Below the pieces are notes generated by a model, which was not told the DNA's origin, did not search any database, and saw only the letters and a program-made list of their open reading frames with translations. A stretch of 64,000 nucleotides of DNA from Coix lacryma-jobi var. lacryma-jobi (taxonomy: Eukaryota > Streptophyta > Magnoliopsida > Poales > Poaceae), in assembly GCA_009763385.1 (NCBI GenBank), contig VDCT01000089.1, forward strand, positions 806,001-870,000, read 5' to 3'. Both the position numbers and the translations under genes were made by a program. Shown here in pieces: positions 11,416 to 22,558 of this stretch. Position 1 is the stretch's first letter; each line of letters begins with the position of its first letter.

Positions 11416-11423
11416 ACACGAAG

Positions 11424-13785
11424 GGGTGGGGGACCCGCACCTAACAACCCCAACCATTGAGCCTAAAACAATAAACCTCAACACCTTGGTAGCCAGTAGT
11501 GACCGGAGCCGTAGACGACAGCAGCGGCAAAGCATCCGCTAGAACTCCTCGGTGACAAAGCATCCACCAGAACCACCTCGGCAGCAAAGCATCCGCCGGA
11601 AACTAATTGCTCCTCCGAGTCACTAGGGCCAAAGCCCTCAGGACCACGGTCGAGGAGGACTACACCTTGGTAGCAAAGCATCCGCCGGAAACATCCGCGA
11701 CTTTGGCGGCAAAGCCGCCAGAAACGCGACCTCGGTGACAAAGCATCCACCAGAAACCCCTTGGCAACAAAGCATCCGCCAGAAACGACCACAAGTACGG
11801 CTACAACAACCACCAACTGAACAAACCTAGGTGAGGAGGAACATGAAGCATAAATAGGCGCAGCACGACGACCAAACTGACCACGTGGGAGGAGCAGGGA
11901 GATTCTTCAGCAACGCCTTCACGAAGGAGGTGACGCCGAAGACACCAACGTCGCTAGCCTTAGAGAACTAAGGCAGGGTTTTCACCCAGAATGGTTACAG
12001 GAGCATGAGACTCGAAGAACGATGCCTCCAGGAAGGATGTGGCGTCCAAAGGCATCACCCTCGTCCGCCCGACAACCGTCGGGCTGGGCTTTCGCCCGTA
12101 GCTCCATGCAACCAAATCACGGGGTGCCGCATAGACCTGGCCGTCGTAGAGGAAGGGGTGTCGTCGTCGCACCACAAGGAGTACGCTTGTCCGCTCGACT
12201 GTCATCAGCCTCGCCACCATGACACGGCGATATGCGAAACGAGCGAGACGACGTCATCCACGCCACCTCGGCATCGATGATGCACCAGAGAGAGCAGCCG
12301 CCCACACCACCATGGTGTGAGACAACGTACACAACTAGCTACCCACCCAAACCACCGAACGACAACCAGCAGCTCGCAAGCAGCGCGGTCACCAGCGAGG
12401 AGGCCAACGGCCACCAGCAGCTATGATGGAGACAAGGACCCCGCCGCTGGGTCAAACCCCGCGCGCGCCACCCAGACCTAGAGCAGTAGCAGTAGGCCTG
12501 CCGCCGAGTGTCGGCCATGCCCTGCCGACACCGAGTGCTCTAACGCCATGGTAACGAAGGAGCCCAGAATCCTCACGGCCATCCTCCCAAGCGCTGGAAT
12601 GGTCGGAGATGAAGGGGAGAAGGGTGGGGGCAGAGGAGAGGGTCACAGGGCACCGCCCAAACCTGACCACCGCCGAGGAGGGGGCGCTACAGACGAACCA
12701 CGCGCGGGCACAGCCGCAAGCCACGCCGCAGCCGCAGAACTGCAAAGCGGGTGCGGTTGAAGGATCTGGTTGTCACTACCTCAGGTAGGGGGAGCAGCCA
12801 CCGGATCTAGCCACCGCGGGCCATGGAGTGGGCATAGCCACCGAATCCGGCCACCGCCGGCCATGGAGCGAGTGTGGCCGATGGATCCGGCCCCCGCCAG
12901 CCCTAGAGCGGGCGCAGTAGGCGGGACCGACCACCACTGGCCTAGGAGCGGCCATGACCGCCCCTGGCCTAGAGTGGGCACGACCGCCAGAACGCACCGC
13001 CACCGGCCAAGGAACAGCAGCAGGCTTGGGGAGGACGAGGAGAGGAGAGGAGATGGAGAGGGGAGGAAGCAGATGTCTTCATCGGGTCCTTCCGGATCAT
13101 CATCGGATATCATGCTCAAGGTTTCATCGGGGAAGACATCTGGGGGGACTCGGAGGTCACAACAGAGGTTGGTGTCCTGCCATGAAAACTTCCCGATTAT
13201 GGTCTTGGTTCGTTGATCCCGGTGCGGCTGATTCCAAGGTGAAAGTGCTAGAGATGAGCTCTGTTGAGGTATCTTTGTCTTCAAAAGGAAGTTTGTAACC
13301 ATACTGGTATGGTAATTGCTGGTCGATTGTGCCAACCAACCTAGCCGGAGCTGGTTGTATTGGCCAATGGACGATGTGGCCTTCTTCGGTTGAGCTAAAC
13401 ATGAGTCCCTGTTAGGCTCCAGTTAGCGGGATCTGCTGAAGCTTCTTGAAGTTTGATCTGATCGACTCTTGGAAGGTCATTGTTGTATTGTGTAGTCCGA
13501 AGGGGATATGGTGCCTGGAGTCGGGGTCCTTTTCGGACCGAGTAGTCATATCTGAGTAGGAGTCTGGATTGAGAGATTTTGTAGGGCTTGGCTGAGATCG
13601 TCTATCTTTGGTGTGACTTGTGCTTCTGATCCAGGTTGGAGATGTCGATGCAACTTGCCTTGGTCGTCCGCGATACAAGTCCATGAGCCAAAAAAAACAA
13701 AAATTGATCCCGTCGGGAACATGATGATGTGGTTCGTCGAGCTCTTGAGTGCGGAATCGCCGAGAGCCCTACCTTGTGCGTCGGC
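11424..13785. other. GC-rich, repeat-derived region without a supported gene
   Basis: Contains degenerate direct repeats around the phrase GCAAAGCATCCGCCAGAAAC (about 11520-11790) and a second series around GGCCACCGCCGGCCATGGAG (about 12790-13000). The stretch 11900-12010 (CGCCTTCACGAAGGAGGTGA) resembles non-coding parts of grass retroelements. Open frames on both strands here are GC-driven and match nothing recognised. Decayed retrotransposon sequence is the most likely explanation. Confidence 0.45.
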
Positions 13786-14189
13786 TGTCGGTGTTTGTTA
13801 ACCGATAACTCATCTCGAGATTACCCAGACGATTGTTCGGTGGAGATCGACGTATACAGAACTCGATGGTAAATACAGAGACAATGATTTATACTGGTTC
13901 GGTCTGCTGAATAGCATCCCTACGTCTAGTTTGGGGGGATAATATCTTGCGCCCTGCGCTTATGAGTGTCTGGTTGTGTACCTTGACCTCTTTGTCTCTG
14001 TGTATGTACCGATCTAAGGAGATCCGCCTCTCTTTATATAGTCCAGGAGACAAGAGTCCTAGTCGGTTATAATCTTAGTAGTCTTAGTAGGATTAGATGA
14101 TAGCAATACTACTAGGATTACATAGAGAGTTCTAATTGGACTAGGTCTTCGCTCTTCCTTTGCAGAGTACCCGGGGATTCTGTCCCACA
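13786..14189 (+). mobile_element. Possible solo or terminal LTR of a gypsy-like element
   Basis: Begins TGTCGGTGTTTG and contains ATTTATACTGGTTCGG, CCCTACGTCTAG and a TATA-like CTCTTTATATAGTCC, all reminiscent of grass gypsy-type LTRs. A candidate end TGTCCCACA is at 14181-14189. No target duplication could be matched at these limits, so the borders are tentative. Confidence 0.4.
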
Positions 14190-14626
14190 GCTACCAACTG
14201 AGCAATGAAGTCGTGGGCCGCCGCCACCGCATCAGGGAGCAGCGGCGACGGCGGCCGGAGGGGCATCCTGAGGGGCCCTTGGTGGCGGTGGCGGAAGCCC
14301 CCCGAGCCGTCTCAGAGAGAGACGACGCGGGGTTTTTGGACCAGGTGTAAATGTTGTTTCTTTCCTCTAGTCCTCCCTGATGTTGTTCCTACTTCAAAAT
14401 TTTGTTTCTTGTAGGCCTTTTTAACTAGGGATTGTTTTTTTTGGGTGATGTCTGAAGTCTTTTTTCCTAATTTGCACTTTTTGTCTTGAAAAATATTATT
14501 TTTTAGAAAATAGAAAATCGGGCCTAGCCACGAATAGCCTAAATTCACACCACATAGGAAGCCTCTTTCATACACTAAAGAGAAATATAATCTTACATTT
14601 AAATCAACACGAGAGGGCAAAAAAAA
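14190..14626. other. Downstream flank of the intact CRK
   Basis: A GC-rich stretch (14200-14340) followed by T-rich sequence. It probably includes the 3' untranslated region of the minus-strand CRK. No other feature is supported. Confidence 0.4.
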
Positions 14627-17408
14627 TTATCTAGGAGTTGTGACAGATATGGTCGTATCATTTATACTACGTGACTCAGTAGCAGTTGTGGATGCCTCCT
14701 CATTTCCAACCCTCACATTGAAATATGCTGGTTTCTTAGGTTCAGCCAGGATTGTTGTAGTCTCAGTGCTTAGCATGGCAATCACATCTGCCATGGTTGG
14801 TCGATCAGCTGCATTCTCTTGTACACACAACAATCCAATGTTAATGCACCGCATCATTTCTGCCGGCTGGCTCTTGTTTACCAATGATGCATCCACGATA
14901 TCAATCCACCTCCCCTCATCCCATAATTGCCATGCCTGTTTGTAATTTCATTTCAAATGTAAGTTTGATAGCAAATAAAATAAGCAAAATGCATGGTAAA
15001 GTTTGTATCTATGACTCACATATCCAATGAGATTGATAAAATCTCCACATTGATCGCTGCCAGAATTCTGTTTCCCGCTAAGGATCTCAAGAACAAGAAC
15101 ACCAAAGCTGAAGACGTCTGATTTAATCGAGAAGATGCCCTCGGAAGCATACTCGGGAGCCATATAGCCACTAAAAATGGATTTACCATACATGTCAAAA
15201 TCATCTTATATTATTGTTAACTTGTAATATAAATGCTCACAAACTTTCTTTGAAACTTACTATGTGCCAACCACTCTTTGTGTGGTGTTCCGTTCGGTGT
15301 TATTTGAGCTGAATATTTTTGCAAGCCCAAAATCTGAAATTTTAGGATTCATTTCACTGTCCAAGAGAATGTTACTTGGCTTAAGATCTCGATGTATGAC
15401 ACGCAACCGGGAGTGCTTATGTAGGTAGAGAAGTCCATGTGCTATTCCTTCAATTATTACTAGAAGTTTGGACCAATCTAGCATAGCTCTTCTATTTTCA
15501 TCTGCACATCAATTGAAAACAAGAATTGCTTCATCTCGAAAAATAGTCAAAATTTGTACTCGATAAATGTCTGACACAAACAAATCTCAAGTAACTTTTA
15601 GATAGCATATATACATTAAGCGATATGTAAATTAAACTAGAAATGAAACTGTACTTACCAAATATAAAGAAGTCTAAGCTTTTGTTTGGCAAGTATTCAT
15701 AGACCAATATCTTCTCTTCTTCCTGAGAGCAGCATCCCAAGAGCCTAACCAGATTCCTTTGTTGGAGTTTGGCTATGAGTTGGACTTCATTCTTGAACTC
15801 TGTGAAACCTTGCCCTGAATGTGAAGCAAGTCTTTTGACTGCTACCTGCAATCCATCAGCAAACTGGCCCTGGGAAGAGAACAAAACATTAAGACGTAGT
15901 ATTAGCGATTTTTGTAGCAAAAAAAAAAACGTTGGCTCTTATTATTTCATCAGCCATATGATGAATGAGTTTAATCCACACAAGCAAAGCAATCATATCG
16001 TCACATAATGACTGAACTTTCTTGAACTTAATTTACCTTGTAGACAGCACCAAAGCCACCTTGTCCAAGTTTGTTTTCTTCTGAAAAGTTATATGTGGCC
16101 TCCAGTACGTGTTCAAAGACGAACACGGAGAACTCTGAATTCTTCCCATCCCAAACTAGTGGTTCCTCTCCATGCAAGTCCTGAGTACGCCTTGATCCTG
16201 CTTGTAACAGTAACCTCATTGCTTTGCGTGAACATATACAGAATTACAGATGAGAATCCCTCTTTTCATGCATGTTTGTTTAGTCATATTGTACGTATAT
16301 CTTATAAATGATGAACAGACACCATCAACAACTGGAACTAACTTAAACAGCATGGTTCAACATAATTTCTGCAGCATACCTTTCCTGTACCTTCTGAAGC
16401 AAGGGGAGTAGAAGATGAAGCAGAGAAATACCACTGCCGCCAGAGGAACCACAACTACGGGAATAACCCACAGCTTGCTCCCACGCTCTGACCTCGTCGA
16501 CATGATATACACAACATGATAATTAACTAAGGAAACATGGATAATTCTTAATGTGTTTATGCATTTAGGAAGACATTATATACAGCCATGGGAAGTTGGG
16601 TAATTTTTAACTTACTCTTGTGTTTCACCGGGTCCGGGTTCGGGGCTGGCGCCGGCGCCGACGGCCCAAGCTGCAGCATGGGCTTGCTGTCGTAGAACGT
16701 ATACGCCTCGTACCTGAAATAACACCGTACGACATGGATCTGTGCTCCCATGCGCAGCGCCATGGTGGAGTTGACCATGCCCAGGAGGTGCTGGAGACAC
16801 GCCAGGCAGTCGTCGGCGGACAGGTCCGGCGTGCACTGCGCCAGCGAGTACACCTTGGGAAATACCGCGCCGCTGTCCACGACGCCCGTGGCGAACCGCC
16901 TCGGCGCCGCGCGGGCCGCGAGCCGCACCGTCTCCACCAGCAGCTCCTGGACGAGGCTGACGACGAGGCGCGCGTCGCCGCCGCCGTCGCCGCCGGCAGT
17001 GATGTTCTTTTCGTTCCACAACGGGAACGTCCCTGCCGTGCTATTGGAGGGCGCGAGGACGTTGCCGCCGGAGTAGACGAGCGTGCAGGCGCCGTCGTAG
17101 TAGTAGGCGTCCTGGTAGCAGACCTGCGGCGCCGGCGGTTTCACCTTGTCAAACGTGCGAGCGACGCAGTCGCCGCAGGCGGTGTCGTCGAGGACGTCGC
17201 CGCGGCAGAGCGCGAGCGCGTACACGACGTCGGGCGCTTGGCCCAAGGTGGCGGTGGCGAAGTGCACGGGGGAAGAGGAGGTGATCTTTGGGAGGGTGGC
17301 GGCGACCTGTTTCAAGTTGTCGCAGAAATCGCCGGCCACCGAGAAGGGGTTGTTGAGGCCGCCGAGCACGAGGAGCAGGACGCCGGCAACGACGACGTTC
17401 ATCGTCAT
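14627..17408 (-). CDS. Cysteine-rich receptor-like protein kinase (CRK, DUF26 type), 7 exons
   Basis: Exons from the start: 17408-16616, 16487-16380, 16197-16037, 15869-15659, 15501-15261, 15170-15020, 14935-14627. All junctions are GT-AG and the joined frame is 657 codons plus stop. Order: signal peptide (MTMNVVVAGVLLLVLGGL), two DUF26/Gnk2 domains (the second with CTPDLSADDCLACL, the C-X8-C-X2-C pattern), a transmembrane segment at about 270-292 (WVIPVVVVPLAAVVFLCFIF) followed by basic RRYRK, and a Ser/Thr kinase domain. Kinase landmarks: LGQGGFGAVYK (344-354), the Lys of AVKRL (366), HRDLKPSN (461-468, RD type), DFG (481-483) and GTYGYMAPEY. Seven exons with these positions are typical of CRKs. 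It is a plasma-membrane receptor kinase with likely roles in stress or immune signalling. A codon-6-base alternative start (Met3) is possible. No break is seen, so it should be functional. Confidence 0.94.
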
Positions 17409-18300
17409 GGCCGAAGGTGCTTCTGTGGTTTTTCATTCGTCACCTTCCCAGTCCCGGACAGATAAATACAGCATGAGCAAAAACCCAGTTCATCCGTGTC
17501 CTTATCGATCACCAACCAAATCATCATTGACTACTTACATATACTGTATGTAGAATAGAAAGAAAAAAAAAGAAAACCATTCAGTACATTTTTCTGCTGT
17601 GGTCCACGGTTGCTTTTCTATACTTTATACCTTTGATGAATCCGTCAATAACGCAACCGAAACAATTTCAATTTCTTCAATGGTTCACTTGGTCTTCCCA
17701 GGTCCGGCCAGCAATGAATAAAAGTAGTCCACTAGCAGCTTGATGCTCAATTCTTTCCTTTAGGGCAGTGACAGAGGATAAAAGTTTAGGGGGGGTTAAG
17801 TTCAAATCATCTTTTACCTCAAATTCTTCTTAAACTTATCTTATGACAAAATTTATAGAGGGGCTAAGAGGAACTCTATGAACGTGGTCACCATAGGAAG
17901 GGCTGGAGCCCCGGCAGATCCGCTATAGGGTGCACCGTGCACCACCTCTGCGTTTTGATTCCATCATCGCATTCATCTTCCCGCCCCAGAACAGCACTCT
18001 GAATCTCCAACTCTGGAATTTCTCACCTGTGATTCCTGATTTTACTGGGTTTCCCATTCCAACTTTATTATCGTATAAACATGCTATGCTATTATTATCT
18101 TCACCCATTCGGCGTCAAGTGCAAAAACTGGTGGCGGCGGGAGATGTTTTCTTCTCTTTTTCATCAACTTTTCTTTCATCCGGATGACTGGATGAGTATT
18201 CGGATTCTAGAGTTGATCTCGTCACAGATGGTTCCTTCCCGATCATCTCCAAAAGGCCAAAGCTCTGCTATCTCAACAATCGATTTCTCCACCTCAACTC
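17409..18300. other. Upstream region of the CRK
   Basis: No gene is supported. On the minus strand a TATTTAT at about 17462-17468, some 55 bases before the start codon, is a weak TATA candidate for the CRK. The rest is unremarkable AT-rich sequence. Confidence 0.4.
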
Positions 18301-18316
18301 AGAGATTCCCCATCAT

Positions 18317-18636
18317 AAAAAAAAACTCCCCATCATAAAAAAAAAACTCGACCCGCGGGGTAAGACAGCCCCCGGGCATTATGCTTAAGAAGAAAATCTT
18401 CTCACGCAGGTCGAGAAAAACCGGGCCCCACCCATACACAGCGGTACCGCAGCTCCCGTGAGACTGGGCTGGCCTTAGACCTGTGCTTTGGCATGGGGCA
18501 GACGAGGAGATTTTTTTTCAACGCGCAGATAAACTGCGCCTCCTCCGGCCAACAAATTTGTCCCTATGGGATTCGAACTCTGGCCGGCAGGGTGCAAAGA
18601 GAATAGGTAGGCCAACCGATCTAGCGCTCACTTGCA
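18317..18636 (-). mobile_element. tRNA-derived SINE with perfect 16-bp target duplication
   Basis: Read on the minus strand, the element opens with tRNA-like sequence. GAGCGCTAGATCGGTTGGCC fits a diverged A box, and GAGTTCGAATCCC fits a B box (GTTCGAATC). It then runs through TTATCTGCGCGTTG and GGGGGCTGTCTTACCCCGCG into a T-rich tail. The flanks agattccccatcat preceded by ag (18301-18316 and 18637-18652) are identical over 16 bases, as expected for LINE-driven insertion. The tail holds a near-perfect duplication of a 20-odd-base piece (ccccatcat plus A-run). SINE families with T-ended tails are known in grasses; the exact family was not assigned. Confidence 0.85.
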
Positions 18637-18652
18637 AGAGATTCCCCATCAT

Positions 18653-19322
18653 CACCTCTAAACCACTGCTTGCACGATTGCGCAATAATCTGTTGTTTTC
18701 CAGATCCATTCAAACACCCATCTCAGTTACGACCAGAGATCACCAGGACTGCTCACAAGTCATACTTTTGCTACCCTAATGGCTAGTACTAGTACACTGG
18801 TTGTAGCATTGAATTTCCAAGATGAATGAACTCCATGTCGTCTGTTATTAGAGGCACCTTCCCCGGTCCTTACTTTTTTCTCATCTTCCAGGTGCCCCTT
18901 TTATAGTTACTCCTGTATCTCAAAAGGTGCCGAGGTGTCAGGGTAAGCACAATGTCCATGGCCATTGAACTTGGGTTCCTAAAATTGCTTTGGGCAATGT
19001 GGCTGGAGTGGATCCAACAGAGACAATTGAAGCTCCAGTTTAATGACCACTGACACTGAGCACTTGGAACAGTGGTAGAAGCTGCACCAAGGGAACTAGG
19101 GCTTACTAACTGTTCAAGTTCTTTGAGCTCCATGCATCCATTTGCAGATAAACATGTGAAAATATGTACCATAGCCTATCAGTAATGATGGAACACATAT
19201 GTCCTACCTGCTGTTTCAACATGTAAGTTGTTTTAGTTTTTAAATCAACTTCTCTAGCTTTGACCAAGTTTTAACAAATAGTATATATTAACATCTAAAA
19301 TACCAAATAAACACATAATCAG
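18653..19322. other. Intergenic sequence with a decayed Stowaway-like remnant
   Basis: No gene is supported. About 19220-19322 (CTAGCTTTGACCAAGTTTTA, TATATTAACATCTAAAATA) looks like the inside of an older Stowaway-type MITE, next to the complete one at 19325. Confidence 0.4.
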
Positions 19323-19324
19323 TA

Positions 19325-19553
19325 CTCCCTCTCCCTAAAAGAGTGTCGCTTCGCTTCCCGAGAAACGATTTTGACTATTATATATTAAAAAATATTAGTA
19401 GTTATGGTACATAATTAGTATCATTAGAAAGATCTTTGAATCTAGTTTTTTAATATTTTTTTTGAAGATTTAAATATTGCACGTATTTTTTATAAATTGA
19501 GTCAAACCTGTGGCACACATCCCACGGCGACATTCCTTTAGGGACGGAGGGAG
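19325..19553. mobile_element. Stowaway MITE (Tc1/mariner type)
   Basis: The 229-base element starts CTCCCTCTCCCTAAAAG and ends TTTAGGGACGGAGGGAG, the Stowaway terminal repeat, with TA duplications at 19323-19324 and 19554-19555. It has no coding capacity. Confidence 0.93.
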
Positions 19554-19555
19554 TA

Positions 19556-19897
19556 CATTGTACTGATGAAAACCTGTTTACAGAAGTAGACAGATTCCCA
19601 TATATTAAACTGCAAGAACTATGCTGGTTGCAACAAGCTAACAATGCTTGAACTATGGCATATACAGCTTCGTAACGAAATCCAAGGAAAAATAGTTAGT
19701 AGAGGTTGCTTTGAAGTACAGATATGTACCCACACCTTGAATGACCGGCTTCTGAGTGCGTTTTTTTCCCCAAATGCACAATCAGACAAAGAAACAATGT
19801 TCCAGCATCCTGAGACCAACTATTGTCTTTCTACAGTTGTACCAGCATTTTGCTGATATTCGCTAGCTAGTCTAAAACTCCACCGAAAGTGGGCCGT
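19556..19897. other. 3' flank of the PPR gene
   Basis: Probably includes the 3' untranslated region of the minus-strand PPR gene. Nothing else is recognised. Confidence 0.4.
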
Positions 19898-21862
19898 TTA
19901 TTGAATTATGAAAGGGATGCAGTCTGGTTTCAACTGAAGATCTCCACATGAAGACAAAACTGTCGAAAGCACAAAGTCGTCAACATCATACCCTTCTTGC
20001 TGCATTAGGTACATGTACTTTAAAGCCTCTCCACAGAGGCCATTCTGAGTACATCCTGTAATCATCACTTTCCATGTTACTAAGTTGTGCTCTGGCATGG
20101 CATCAAAGACTCTTCGAGCTTCATCAACTTTTCCACACCGCATGTACATATCAATCAGTGAGCATCCCACAAAGACATTTGAGAAAGCTTGGGTCTTGTT
20201 AACAACACCATGGATCCTCCTTCCATCTCGCAGAGCCTCCAATCTAGCACAAGCTCTCAAAGCTGAGGAATAAGTGTAAGTATTTGGTGCCACACCGTCC
20301 CATAACATATCATCTAAGGATTTAAGTGCTTCAACATTATGGCCAAGATTGTTATAGCCCGAAATCATAGCTGTCCATGCGACAGCATCACGGTCAGGCA
20401 TCGCTTCTAGAATTCTTGCAGCATAAGTATGCTCCCCACATCTGGAGTAAAACCAAACAAGCGTACTCCCAATCTGAAGATTCTCTTCCATACAGTTCTT
20501 TATTATCTGCGCATGAAGTTCTTTTCCAAGACAAATTGACTGCATAGAGCCACAAGCACTAAGGAGACCAACAATAGTGAGATGGTTAACAAATACTCTG
20601 CGCATCTTCATCTTCCGGAACAACAAGACAGCTTCTTCACCACAGCCCCTTTGAGCGTATCCAGAGATCATCGAAGTCCATGTAATAGTGTTTCTTCTTG
20701 GCATCTTATCAAACACTGCCTGAGCATCAAATACCTCACCACATCTGGCATACATAGTGACAAGTGCGCTCCCGACATGGATATCATATTTGTATAGCTT
20801 CTTCACAATAGCACCATGCAACTGCTTCCCAAATCTTAGAGCCTTCTCCTCTGCGCAAGCCTTGAGGGCGCTGCAAACAGTGAACTCGTTGGGGCGAAAT
20901 CCCTCAGACACCATTGTTGGAAACATGTTAAGAGCTCTGTCACCATGCCCATGCTGCACATAAGCCGTGATCATCGTTGTCCATGAGACAACATCGCGGG
21001 AAGCCATCCTATCAAACACAGTTGAAGCAGCAGCAACATCACCACATTGAGCATAGAAGTGTATGACGGCGCTGTCCACTATCATATTGCTCCAGCCACC
21101 CTTCACGACGCAACAGTGGACCTGTTGCCCCAACTTGGCATCACATCGCTCCCCACAAGATTTCAGCAGGCAAACAAAAGTCAAGCTGTTACCTTGGATT
21201 CCAGCGGCCAGCATATCCATGAAAAGCCACACAACCTCACCGTGGCGGCCAAGCTTCTGATACCCGTTCATCATTGCCGTCCACGACACGACGCTCCTAT
21301 CGCGCATTCCGTCGAACACCTTCCTCGCACTGGCAACCTCGTCGAACCGCACATAAGCGCTGATCAGATTGTTGGACACGAACAACCCCAAGCTGCCGAG
21401 CGACCGCAGGGCAACCGCGTGCGCTCTCCGGACGTCGAGCGGGCTCCGGCAGAAACGCAGCCAGAACGCGACCGCCTCGGCGTCCGGCAGCGACGGCGCC
21501 GCGGAACGCACATCCTTTCTCGGGATTTTACCCGCAGGGTCCCCGTGGCCATCAGCCCGGTGGGATTGAGAGCGCAAGGAGTTGTTCTTGGAATTGAAAA
21601 CCTGCGCCCTGACGCGCTGGAACTTGCTCTTTTTTCTCCTCCCCTGCTCGCCGGAGCTCAGCAAGCTTCGCGGCAAGCAGCTCGGGTGAAACGGCGAGCG
21701 CGGAGCACAGGTCTGGATTTGGTGAGGAAAAGGACAGCAGCATAGTAGCATCTGGGCCTCCTCCCTGTTCCTGCGCGGCCTGGACTCGGAGGGAGGGAGG
21801 GAGAAGAGACGAGCACAGCGAAGGCGCGACCAAGCAGGAAGAGGAAGGGGGAGTAGCCGCAA
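19898..21862 (-). CDS. PLS-type pentatricopeptide repeat protein, At4g18520-like (PDM1/SEL1)
   Basis: One uninterrupted frame of 654 codons. A basic, Ser/Arg-rich N-terminus fits an organelle transit peptide; Met38 (MLLCCCPFPHQIQTC) is an alternative start. From about residue 150 to 640 there are repeated P, L and S units, for example ARKVFDGMRDRSVVSWTAMM, DVVSWTTMITAYVQHGHGD, RPNEFTVCSALKACAEEKAL, LGKELHAQIIKN and IGSTLVWFYSRCGE. The C-terminus (EGYDVDDFVLSTVLSSCGDL) lacks E and DYW domains, as in Arabidopsis At4g18520, which I recall as very similar in these blocks. That protein (PDM1/SEL1) acts in chloroplasts on plastid RNA (rpoA transcript processing, accD editing) and is needed for seedling greening. 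PPR proteins bind single-stranded RNA one base per repeat pair. Orthology is inferred from memory, not from a search. Confidence 0.9.
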   Translation of the reverse strand: MRLLPLPLPAWSRLRCARLFSLPPSESRPRRNREEAQMLLCCCPFPHQIQTCAPRSPFHPSCLPRSLLSSGEQGRRKKSKFQRVRAQVFNSKNNSLRSQSHRADGHGDPAGKIPRKDVRSAAPSLPDAEAVAFWLRFCRSPLDVRRAHAVALRSLGSLGLFVSNNLISAYVRFDEVASARKVFDGMRDRSVVSWTAMMNGYQKLGRHGEVVWLFMDMLAAGIQGNSLTFVCLLKSCGERCDAKLGQQVHCCVVKGGWSNMIVDSAVIHFYAQCGDVAAASTVFDRMASRDVVSWTTMITAYVQHGHGDRALNMFPTMVSEGFRPNEFTVCSALKACAEEKALRFGKQLHGAIVKKLYKYDIHVGSALVTMYARCGEVFDAQAVFDKMPRRNTITWTSMISGYAQRGCGEEAVLLFRKMKMRRVFVNHLTIVGLLSACGSMQSICLGKELHAQIIKNCMEENLQIGSTLVWFYSRCGEHTYAARILEAMPDRDAVAWTAMISGYNNLGHNVEALKSLDDMLWDGVAPNTYTYSSALRACARLEALRDGRRIHGVVNKTQAFSNVFVGCSLIDMYMRCGKVDEARRVFDAMPEHNLVTWKVMITGCTQNGLCGEALKYMYLMQQEGYDVDDFVLSTVLSSCGDLQLKPDCIPFIIQ

Positions 21863-22558
21863 CGGGGGGGAATTTGCTGGTTGTAACGGCAGGAGGAGAG
21901 GTACCCTCGCCGCCGCCGGCTGCCGGCGAGGGGGTGCGGGATGGGAGGCTGAGTAGGTGAGCTGATTTTGATTTTGTGGGAGAGTTTGTTTGTTTGCTTG
22001 CTTTTATTTTTTTGTGTGGTCACACCCATTGAATCTGAATCCTTGCTCGATGGCCCATGGGCCGTCTCGTGCCGCGTGCGTCGAGCAACGCCCGGCTCCT
22101 TATATGTTTTGTTTAGTAAAGTACGTACTGCATTACATTGTTTTTTCAAGAAAAATATACATTCAGTTTGAACTAAGCTCCATAATTTGTAGCATTGTAA
22201 TAAAAAGAGCATATAAATTCTTTGCATCGGAGAATAGCAATAGCGTAACATGAATGCACAGAAATTTGCCACACGAGCTGAAGTCAAATCAAAAGGACAA
22301 AAATTCCAAATCCAGATATCTTCAAGCCTTTAACAGGGTACTGTTATTGATCGCATTGCCCTGAACCAATACAATGCAATAGACTAAAGCTGCTCTAGCA
22401 GATGTGAGTTGGTAACAGAGTATTAAAATTCATGCGCAGACATCTTATCCAGTTTTCCACGACATGAATCCATGCAAACGGAAACTAAGATCCAGGTGAA
22501 CCAAACGTGCGTATGGTCGGTCCTGCGTCCACAAATGAGTGAATGAACTGTGACTTGT
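21863..22558. other. Spacer between PPR and F-box genes
   Basis: Contains the 5' flank of the PPR gene and the 3' flank of the F-box gene, both on the minus strand. Overlapping open frames show no known protein. Confidence 0.4.

Noticed and set aside
11478..11816. 112-codon minus-strand frame rich in Val and Gly
   Set aside because: Direct translation of a degenerate DNA repeat. It shows no protein-level conservation signal.
12781..13335. 184-codon minus-strand frame
   Set aside because: It lies in a GC-rich repeated block with overlapping frames on both strands and no domain, so it is likely retroelement-derived non-coding sequence.
16620..17465. 281-codon plus-strand open frame
   Set aside because: Antisense shadow of CRK exon 1. 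The minus strand has the signal peptide and DUF26 cysteines with correct splice sites.
18540..18640. Functional tRNA gene on the minus strand
   Set aside because: The B box is good, but no cloverleaf or anticodon arm can be formed. The 16-bp duplication and tail show that it is a SINE.
21047..21745. 232-codon plus-strand open frame
   Set aside because: Antisense of the PPR gene, with no recognisable motif.
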